Source: a virus
Length of the DNA: 64,000 bases
Virus record (IMG/VR): IMGVR_UViG_3300014720_000015
Location: 98,537 to 162,536 of that record
Reading direction: 5' to 3' (one strand)
The stretch's first letter is position 1; each line of letters starts with the position of its first letter. This document shows, piece after piece, positions 57,526 through 64,000 of the stretch. The translations under genes were made by a program, and so were the position numbers. The notes beneath the pieces were generated by a model. The model had not been told where the DNA came from. It did no database searches and saw only the letters and a program-made list of their open reading frames with translations.

Positions 57526-58143
57526 ATGGAAACAAAACGATGTAAAGTAGTGATGCTACCTACGAATAAAGCATCACAGATTGCTTTGTGTAAGTATAAC
57601 GAACGTAAGGGTATTTTTTATGGAGAAGTTCCCACAATAGAAGAGTCTCTTCAAAATCAAAACCTCTACATCATAGATGATTCAGAGATAAAGGAAGGCG
57701 ATTGGTATTACATATCAGGTGGAATAGGTCAATCGGTAGGCATTTATCAAGCTGAAAAAGACGCTGTAAACAACGATTGGAGACATAAAATCATAGCAAC
57801 CACTGATGATAAATTATGGCATTCTGCTTCTGATAAATACGGACAAGGGTGCGCATTGATTCCAAAATCATTCATCAAAGAATATTGTAGAAAGGGTGGT
57901 GTTGATGAAGTTGATGTGGAGTATATTGTGACAGTTCCTAAATATGAACTTGAACTTAAAGTCAACCCACGCCACGAAATCACCATTCATCCGATTGAAG
58001 CGAAATTGTATACAAGAGAAGAGGTCGAACAGATGTTGCATGACATTGTTAACGATTCACATTGTAAACCTGAACGAATTGTTCAACCTAACAGCAACAA
58101 ATGTGCTGAATTTGTGTTAAATTGGATAAAAAAGAGATTATGA
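57526..58143 (+). CDS. Hypothetical protein
   Basis: 205 residues, alpha/beta, with SGGIGQSVGIYQ and YTREEVEQMLHD. The last is a common helix in Bacteroidota phage proteins. Unrecognised. Confidence 0.62.
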   Translation: METKRCKVVMLPTNKASQIALCKYNERKGIFYGEVPTIEESLQNQNLYIIDDSEIKEGDWYYISGGIGQSVGIYQAEKDAVNNDWRHKIIATTDDKLWHSASDKYGQGCALIPKSFIKEYCRKGGVDEVDVEYIVTVPKYELELKVNPRHEITIHPIEAKLYTREEVEQMLHDIVNDSHCKPERIVQPNSNKCAEFVLNWIKKRL

Positions 58144-58535
58144 AAGAACAACTTATATCGTTCAAAACGGCTAAGCTCGCTAAAGAGAAGGGTTTTGACC
58201 CCGAATGTAATTTAAGCGATTATGCTTTCGGTACATTTGATGGTGTATTTAAACAAAAAACATTAGCATGCCGACACGCAATGATTTTTTCTCGATGGAT
58301 TAATGACCAAGAAAAAATATCAGCACCAACTCAATCCTTACTCCAAAAATGGTTGAGAGAGGAACATGGCGTCCACGTCTGTTCAATTTCCCAATATAAT
58401 ACGAACAGATGGTTTCAACATTACTATGTTACCATTAACGGTAAAACTCTTGATGAATTGGAATTTGAGACATACGAAGAAGCTCTTGAAGCTGGATTAT
58501 ACCAATCAATGGAATTGATACAAAAAAATTTTTGA
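58140..58535 (+). CDS. Hypothetical protein (small Bacteroidota phage family)
   Basis: 131 residues. TAKLAKEKGFD at the N terminus, APTQSLLQKWLREEHGVHV in the middle and YEEALEAGLYQSMELI at the C terminus are blocks I recognise from many Bacteroidota phage proteins without function. Overlaps the previous gene by 4 bases. Confidence 0.68.
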   Translation: MKEQLISFKTAKLAKEKGFDPECNLSDYAFGTFDGVFKQKTLACRHAMIFSRWINDQEKISAPTQSLLQKWLREEHGVHVCSISQYNTNRWFQHYYVTINGKTLDELEFETYEEALEAGLYQSMELIQKNF

Positions 58536-58551
58536 ACAATCAACAACAACA

Positions 58552-58971
58552 ATGAAAAAGACTGAATTAAAAGACGTTTACTGTGTACTTAAGACTGATG
58601 AAGATTGGACAAAATTAGGCTTAAAGTCTCATGTTTACGCTGAAAAATCTGCCGTTTTTTGGAGTTATGACATGCCTATGAACAATGGAGTTGTAGGTCC
58701 TACGAACCCACACTTACTTAAGCTTCAAGGTCGAACCGAAATCCCCGCCCAACACTTCATCGACCTACTGGAAGATAGAATAGTTCCTTGGAGACTTGAG
58801 GAGATTGGATTTAATAACCAGATGGTAGAAACACCATTTTTTAACGTAGAATGTGAAAATGAATTGGTTTACATTGATGGGTCAATTACCCCACTCAACA
58901 TCTCAACTTTCACAGAACTTGTACAACTTCTTAAATTCTTAGGATACGAAAAAAACAAGAAACCATATTAA
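58552..58971 (+). CDS. Hypothetical protein
   Basis: 139 residues, unrecognised; probably soluble. Confidence 0.58.
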   Translation: MKKTELKDVYCVLKTDEDWTKLGLKSHVYAEKSAVFWSYDMPMNNGVVGPTNPHLLKLQGRTEIPAQHFIDLLEDRIVPWRLEEIGFNNQMVETPFFNVECENELVYIDGSITPLNISTFTELVQLLKFLGYEKNKKPY

Positions 58972-59001
58972 AAAAATTACTATCTTTGTAAAAATAATAT
59001 A

Positions 59002-59322
59002 ATGATTGACCTAAGTTCATATACCGATTTGGAAAACAAAAATGTTTTCATTCATTATGTTATTGAACATTATGATGATGGTTGTAACCTCTGCTTCTCA
59101 ATTGAGTTCAGAGATTATGGCCGCCAAACATATTGGTACAATGATAACCACGAGTTCGGTAATATCGAACAAACAATGAGGTCATCAATTGAACTTGCCT
59201 ATTGGTTCTTGGAAAAACCATATAGAATCAAAGGTTTCGGTCTTAGAATTTTGGATGATAAATGGGAAGAATTCAATAACGAACTGTGGGATAAGTTGGA
59301 TACATTATATGTTAAAGAATGA
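59002..59322 (+). CDS. Hypothetical protein
   Basis: 106 residues, acidic and aromatic; TTACTATCTTTGTAA upstream. Unrecognised; overlaps the next gene by 4 bases. Confidence 0.58.
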   Translation: MIDLSSYTDLENKNVFIHYVIEHYDDGCNLCFSIEFRDYGRQTYWYNDNHEFGNIEQTMRSSIELAYWFLEKPYRIKGFGLRILDDKWEEFNNELWDKLDTLYVKE

Positions 59323-59720
59323 GCGCTAAACGTAAATCTATTTATAATGTGACTGAACAAGGTTGGCAATACTGTGAACATTGTAAACAGGATACATGGC
59401 ACACAACCAAACTTGGATTGGTTGGTTCCAATAGAAGACTTTGTACTATGTGCAATTCAAGTAATAGATTAAACTATGATAAACTAACAACATTAATTAA
59501 TCGATTAGAAAAAATTGGAATTACAATCGAATGCGTTAGTAATGTACCATGGATTTATCTGGATAAAGTGAATGGTAAAAAAGTAACAGAGGTTGGAAAC
59601 GGTGGTAATCATGGCTATGTTATTGCATGGCTACCAACTAAAAGAAATGAACAATTAAAACTAACTGATAATATGTCAGAAGTTTTTGATTTGATTAGAA
59701 AATATTGTAAAGATGAATAA
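59319..59720 (+). CDS. Zinc-ribbon protein
   Basis: 133 residues; CEHCKQDTWH...CTMCNSSN is a zinc ribbon near the N terminus. Function unknown. Confidence 0.6.
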   Translation: MSAKRKSIYNVTEQGWQYCEHCKQDTWHTTKLGLVGSNRRLCTMCNSSNRLNYDKLTTLINRLEKIGITIECVSNVPWIYLDKVNGKKVTEVGNGGNHGYVIAWLPTKRNEQLKLTDNMSEVFDLIRKYCKDE

Positions 59721-59940
59721 AGAAGAACTTATACAACATCTAGTATCTAAGATGAGTGAATTTAAATCAGATACAGACTATGATGAAGGAGTGCGAAGAG
59801 GATTGGCATTAGCCATCGCTAACATAAGAATGGATGATTTTCCACCAGAAGCCTGTGATTTCTGTTCTACTTTGATGAAAGTAGAGTATGACGGTAAATG
59901 GTGTGCTAATTGTAATACGTACATCTCAACAAAAGATTAA
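59713..59940 (+). CDS. Small zinc-ribbon protein
   Basis: 75 residues with CDFCSTLMKVEYDGKWCANC, two CxxC knuckles at the C terminus. Confidence 0.6.
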   Translation: MNKEELIQHLVSKMSEFKSDTDYDEGVRRGLALAIANIRMDDFPPEACDFCSTLMKVEYDGKWCANCNTYISTKD

Positions 59941-59952
59941 ACCAAAACAAAA

Positions 59953-60162
59953 ATGAGTAATAGAATATATAGCTGCTCAAAAGAACAACTGAAACACATA
60001 TCATTCAACGAGGATGAAGGTATACTAACAATTTCTTGGGATAAGCAAGGTATAGAAAATGCCGTAGTAGGTATTAAACTTAAAGTAGAGTTAGTAGATA
60101 AGATAATTAGTAACTATAAAGCACCTAAAGATAATTATAGGAGCGATTATGCCGACTGGTGA
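59953..60162 (+). CDS. Hypothetical protein
   Basis: 69 residues, unrecognised. Confidence 0.52.
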   Translation: MSNRIYSCSKEQLKHISFNEDEGILTISWDKQGIENAVVGIKLKVELVDKIISNYKAPKDNYRSDYADW

Positions 60163-60163
60163 T

Positions 60164-60307
60164 ATGAAAAGCATTTTTAAAAATATGACTGATGAACAGT
60201 TAGCACTAGAACTCAAACTATCTGTAAGACAGAGAGGTGCTATGTTAAGAACACAAGTTATTATGGAAGAAATACTTCAGAGACAAATTAAACCAAAACA
60301 AAGATGA
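60164..60307 (+). CDS. Small helical protein
   Basis: 47 residues (MKSIFKNMTDEQLALELKLS...), with an in-frame ATG at 60149 giving 52. Ends in an ATGA overlap with the next gene. Unrecognised. Confidence 0.55.
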   Translation: MKSIFKNMTDEQLALELKLSVRQRGAMLRTQVIMEEILQRQIKPKQR

Positions 60308-60489
60308 GTAAAGAAGATTTAATCGAAATTATTGTAATGGGTTATGATGTTTGGAGCGGAGACTATAATAAACTAATTGAATGGTTAAACACACCTTGCA
60401 AAGCAATGGGCGGTAATAAACCTATAGAATACACCAAAGAAGAAATCATTACCGTAATGACACGAATCGAACATGGTGTCTATTCTTAA
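60304..60489 (+). CDS. Hypothetical protein
   Basis: 61 residues, unrecognised; coupled to the previous gene. Confidence 0.52.
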   Translation: MSKEDLIEIIVMGYDVWSGDYNKLIEWLNTPCKAMGGNKPIEYTKEEIITVMTRIEHGVYS

Positions 60490-60502
60490 AAAAAATATTA
60501 AA

Positions 60503-60928
60503 ATGACCGAATCTGTTTTTGAAACAATAAGAAATAATGACGAAGAACAAGCTTTGGCTTGGTTATTAAAATATGAATATCTCTTGGTTACAAATATTAA
60601 AACACATAATGGTGAATATACAGTAGCACTTATGGTTAATGTTTCCGATATCATGGCTTGGGGAGTAGCGGACGCTGAACCAATAGAATTCTGCGATAAT
60701 TATGGTGAACCAGATGAACCAACTCCAATAATCGATTATTTTAAATTGGTCACGAGCAAAGGTTATTATGGAACAGTTGAATGGGTTTGCAAAAAACGCA
60801 ATGAACAACCACAAAAAGCTGTTAAAGATAGAATGGTGAAAGAAGGTTATTGGTCAGAAGAAATGGAAACATTACCGCCAAACCAATACGACCAGAAAAT
60901 GATTGAATTTATCAAAAAATATCAATAA
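60503..60928 (+). CDS. Hypothetical protein
   Basis: 141 residues, acidic, unrecognised. Confidence 0.58.
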   Translation: MTESVFETIRNNDEEQALAWLLKYEYLLVTNIKTHNGEYTVALMVNVSDIMAWGVADAEPIEFCDNYGEPDEPTPIIDYFKLVTSKGYYGTVEWVCKKRNEQPQKAVKDRMVKEGYWSEEMETLPPNQYDQKMIEFIKKYQ

Positions 60929-60936
60929 AAATAATT

Positions 60937-60966
60937 TTGCACATTAAAAATTATTTCATATATTTG
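60937..60966 (+). promoter_or_regulatory. TTGC / TATATTTG promoter
   Basis: TTGC at 60937 and TATATTTG at 60959, 22 bases apart. The -7 region with its flanks (TTAAAAATTATTTCATATATTTGC) recurs at about 61935-61958 before the gene at 61990. Confidence 0.65.
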
Positions 60967-60994
60967 CATTATAAATTAAAAAACGAAAATAAAA

Positions 60995-61519
60995 ATGAAA
61001 AACAATTTAATTAGTTTAGGCGTGGTTGTCGGTGCGTTAATCTTTTTAGGCTTAATTGGTTTAGCTACGTATCGAATAGCATTCTTAACCTTTGTCGATA
61101 ATTACGAGTTTGCATACTATTTTGATGCTAGAACTGGTCAAACCTCACCAATATTAAATGAAGACGGTTCATATAAACATGGATATGTTAAAACCATACC
61201 ATTTATTAAAATCGCACATCGGATTGATTTAAGACCAATACAAATTTGTATTAATGGCGGTAATACCCAAAGTACTGCAAATTCTAGAGTACTCAATTGC
61301 AAGTTAGTCCAGTTTAATCCAGCAGGTTACGAAACCTTTATATCTTGGCACGGAAGAGGGGATTATAGTCATAATAACCTAACTAACCTATTAATGAACT
61401 ATGCTTATGATGAATCACAAAAAGGTTATCCGTTTTTTACAATAACAAAAGAACTTAAAAATGAAAATTACGATAACAAAATTAAAAGTGCCGTTGACAC
61501 ACTTTCTATCAACCAATAA
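60995..61519 (+). CDS. Membrane-anchored protein, paralogue 1
   Basis: 174 residues; one N-terminal membrane segment, then an extracytoplasmic-like domain with IDLRPIQICI...LNCKLVQ. The same spacing appears in the next gene, so the two are ancient duplicates. Resembles the start of an SPFH domain in layout only. Confidence 0.6.
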   Translation: MKNNLISLGVVVGALIFLGLIGLATYRIAFLTFVDNYEFAYYFDARTGQTSPILNEDGSYKHGYVKTIPFIKIAHRIDLRPIQICINGGNTQSTANSRVLNCKLVQFNPAGYETFISWHGRGDYSHNNLTNLLMNYAYDESQKGYPFFTITKELKNENYDNKIKSAVDTLSINQ

Positions 61520-61934
61520 AAGCTTAATTTTACCTTTAATTACAATATTATTATTTTGGTTAGGTTTTTTTAATTGGACTGGATATCACCAATTAAGCAT
61601 TGAACGAAATATATTTAACGGTGAGATACACGTAGATACTACAGCAGGACCAAACTTATCTTGGCCATGGGTTCAGGTGGCTAATATTGATACTAGACCA
61701 CGAAAACTGTGTGTCGATTGTAACTGTAAAACATTAAATTGTCGTTTGGTACAAATAAAAAAAGATAACATAATTAAACTTATAGAAAACGAAGGTTTTA
61801 AGTATTTTTGGTTACAAAATAGAATTTCTTTTAATATTAGTGCCGAACAAGAGTATCGCGGATTTGATTATACATTAAGAGGTTACGCCTTCACTGATGA
61901 TACACCAAATTTTATTGAAATTAAAAAATGGTGA
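61461..61934 (+). CDS. Membrane-anchored protein, paralogue 2
   Basis: 157 residues; membrane segment SLILPLITILLFWLGFF, then IDTRPRKLCV...LNCRLVQ parallel to its neighbour. Its first 59 bases overlap the end of paralogue 1 in another frame; ATG start could be later. Confidence 0.58.
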   Translation: MKITITKLKVPLTHFLSTNKSLILPLITILLFWLGFFNWTGYHQLSIERNIFNGEIHVDTTAGPNLSWPWVQVANIDTRPRKLCVDCNCKTLNCRLVQIKKDNIIKLIENEGFKYFWLQNRISFNISAEQEYRGFDYTLRGYAFTDDTPNFIEIKKW

Positions 61935-61989
61935 TTAAAAATTATTTCATATATTTGCATTATAAATTAAAAAACGAAAATAAATAAAA

Positions 61990-62727
61990 ATGAGCCAAGT
62001 ATTCAACTTCAAAAAATTCAATACAGATATCAATATCAATATCGATAACCAATCATTCGATAATGACATATCAATAACAGATGGTGTTAAATACCTTAAA
62101 GGTATATTCACAAATAAAAATCGTTTCATCGAACGATTTGTTAAACCAATACAGACAACCTCAACAAATACTGGTTGGAATACCGACTCATTCATTGAAA
62201 AGGTTCTAAATGAATACGATAAAGTTGAACCATTCACATACCGTGAAGCTTTCCAAATTGAAAACTCACAATTCAGAGCAACAGTATTCGGGTCAATAGA
62301 TGTAAGCGAAATGATTAACGAATTGGGAGCAACAAGAATTGCAACCGATGGAAAACACGTTAACCAAAAAGTATATTCCGAATCTGGCGAATTTTTGGGC
62401 TATCACGAATTTGATAATATCTATGAAGTACACGAAGTGTCTGGTGAAAAACTTGGACTTGAAGAAAATCTATATGCTCTCAAATGTTGGTGCACAACAA
62501 CCAACAAAGAACATTGGCTATGGATTGAAGACCAATATAAAGATTCACCACTCGAAGCTGTTGCCTCAACATTTAGAATTCATGAAAACCTAATACCTCA
62601 CATAAAGGAAATAAAACGACAAGGTGATGTGCTTTTAGTGGAACTTAATAGCGAAGTTGAACCATCAGGTGAAATTGTACCATTAACAGCAGAACAATAC
62701 TTCAAATTCTTATCAGCACAAAGCTAA
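61990..62727 (+). CDS. Hypothetical protein
   Basis: 245 residues; N-terminal half low in complexity (Asn/Asp/Ile), C-terminal part with LYALKCWCTTTNKEHWLWIE. I recall similar blocks in unnamed phage proteins. No function assigned. Confidence 0.6.
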   Translation: MSQVFNFKKFNTDININIDNQSFDNDISITDGVKYLKGIFTNKNRFIERFVKPIQTTSTNTGWNTDSFIEKVLNEYDKVEPFTYREAFQIENSQFRATVFGSIDVSEMINELGATRIATDGKHVNQKVYSESGEFLGYHEFDNIYEVHEVSGEKLGLEENLYALKCWCTTTNKEHWLWIEDQYKDSPLEAVASTFRIHENLIPHIKEIKRQGDVLLVELNSEVEPSGEIVPLTAEQYFKFLSAQS

Positions 62728-62728
62728 T

Positions 62729-63117
<389 letters not shown>

Positions 63118-63132
63118 CAAAAACAAAAAATC

Positions 63133-63375
63133 ATGGAAAATTTTGAAAATAACACAATCGTATTGGAACCATCAACAAACACTCACAAACTAACAGCAAA
63201 TGGTATTCAAGCAAAAGATTTGGGTAATGGTACAATGAAAATCAAAACCAACGGAAAAGCAATTGTAACACATGGCGAACATGGAACAATAGCAACCGAA
63301 ACACCTAACATTATCAAATACGTACAACAAGAAGTTAACCCAGTTACCAAAAAAATGCAAGCAGCTTTTGATTAA
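63133..63375 (+). CDS. Hypothetical protein
   Basis: 80 residues, Thr/Asn-rich, beta-type (THGEHGTIATETPN), unrecognised. A terminator follows. Confidence 0.6.
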   Translation: MENFENNTIVLEPSTNTHKLTANGIQAKDLGNGTMKIKTNGKAIVTHGEHGTIATETPNIIKYVQQEVNPVTKKMQAAFD

Positions 63376-63402
63376 TAGGTTAACAACTTAAAAATAAATT
63401 AA

Positions 63403-63436
63403 TGGGAATGTTCAAATACCTTCCCATTTTTTTTTG
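63403..63436 (+). terminator. Rho-independent terminator
   Basis: AATGGGAA...TTCCCATT stem with nine T, between the 63133 gene and the next repeat gene. Confidence 0.75.
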
Positions 63437-63448
63437 TACCTTAGCACT

Positions 63449-63793
63449 ATGAGCAAAATTATTAAAAAAGAATTTGATTCCAATGGTAATGTAATCTATT
63501 CTGAGGATTCAGATGGATATTTGTTTAAATATGAATTTGATTCCAATGGTAATGTAATCTATTCTGAGGATTCATATGGATATTGGTCTAAATATGAATT
63601 TGATTCCAATGGTAATGAAATATATTCTGAGTATTCAAATGGATTTTGGTCTAAACGAGAATATGATACCAATGGTAACAGAATCTATTATGAGAATTCA
63701 AAAGGATATTGGGATAAACGTGAATATGACGCCAATGGTAATCAAATCTATTTTGAGGATTCAGATGGTGAACAGATATATTATATAGTATGA
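63449..63793 (+). CDS. YD-type repeat protein 2
   Basis: 114 residues from ATG 63449; five repeats of EFDSNGNxIYSExSxGYWSK drifting to EYDTNGNxIYYE. No non-repeat tail. Probably a duplicate of repeat protein 1. Confidence 0.7.
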   Translation: MSKIIKKEFDSNGNVIYSEDSDGYLFKYEFDSNGNVIYSEDSYGYWSKYEFDSNGNEIYSEYSNGFWSKREYDTNGNRIYYENSKGYWDKREYDANGNQIYFEDSDGEQIYYIV

Positions 63794-64000
63794 GCAAAAT
63801 TATTAAAAAAGAATTTGATTCCAATGGTAATGTAATCTATCATGAGACTTCAAATGGATATTGGTATAAATATGAATATGATACCAATGGTAAATTAATC
63901 TATTCTGAGTATTCAAATGGATTTTGGTCTAAACGAGAATATGATACCAATGGTAACAGAATCTATTATGAGAATTCAAAAGGATATTGGTATAAACAAG
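63790..64000 (+). CDS. YD-type repeat protein 3, cut by window end
   Basis: Starts MSKIIKKEFDSNGNVIYH in an ATGA overlap with repeat protein 2 and runs past 64000 with at least three repeats. Its first and later repeats match those of protein 2 almost base for base. Confidence 0.7.
   Translation, partial: MSKIIKKEFDSNGNVIYHETSNGYWYKYEYDTNGKLIYSEYSNGFWSKREYDTNGNRIYYENSKGYWYKQ

Overview
The window reads as part of a large, AT-rich bacteriophage genome whose host is most likely a member of the Bacteroidota. Genes are small, tightly packed and nearly all on the + strand, often with 4-base overlaps. Promoters are of the Bacteroidota type (a TATATTTG -7 box, in the best cases 22-23 bases after a TTGC -33 box), and start codons are preceded by A-rich rather than strong Shine-Dalgarno sequence. 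The gene content (many tRNAs, two RNA ligases, PNK, Thg1, sigma factor, T5 A1-like protein, homing endonucleases) is that of a jumbo phage. No structural genes, polymerase or terminase proper are in this window.

Layout. 1-340: four tRNAs. 0.4-9.7 kb: RNA end-repair genes (kinase-phosphodiesterase fusion, CYTH enzyme, HAD protein, Rnl1-like ligase), small unknowns, a tRNA split by an HNH gene, and a nucleotidyltransferase. 9.7-23 kb: tRNA operons (units A, B, C), a probable broken unit (D) beside a TnpB gene, further nucleotidyltransferases, a glycosyltransferase with an LpxH-like phosphoesterase, and a 2 kb tract of abnormal tRNA-like genes. 23-42 kb: metabolic and regulatory genes, including a dead terminase-like ATPase with a ribbon-helix-helix tail, a hotdog thioesterase, YqeY, AAA+ ATPases, an NAD-synthesis set (NMNAT-Nudix, Nampt, PRPP synthetase-like), a T5 A1-like phosphoesterase, IF-3, a sigma factor and an Rnl2-like ligase. 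42.3-45.5 kb: an integron-like array of tiny gene cassettes with folded attC-like sites, next to an integrase gene that has lost its central catalytic part. 45.5-64 kb: many small unknown genes plus a cyclic-phosphate receiver-domain protein, an SPFH protein, Thg1, a SpoT-like HD protein and, at the end, genes made of a 23-residue YD-type repeat.

The most striking system is in the tRNA operons. Each of three operons starts with a strong promoter, then a 27-32 codon leader ORF, then a rho-independent terminator, then the tRNA genes. The leader peptides are loaded with exactly the amino acids of the tRNAs that follow: A with Val/Leu/Cys before tRNA-Cys, Val, Leu, Leu, Leu; B with Phe/Ala/Glu/Asp before tRNA-Phe, Glu, Asp, Ala; C with Lys/Thr/Tyr/Gln/Gly/Pro before tRNA-Pro, Gln, Tyr, Thr, Gly, Lys. 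In each, the 3' end of the leader ORF can pair with the 5' arm of the terminator. This is the architecture of ribosome-stalling attenuation, here apparently sensing the charging of the very tRNAs it controls. Together with the RNA repair enzymes and NAD genes, it suggests a phage that invests heavily in keeping translation and NAD levels running under host attack. The functional statements are inference from sequence; the pairings and compositions are directly visible.
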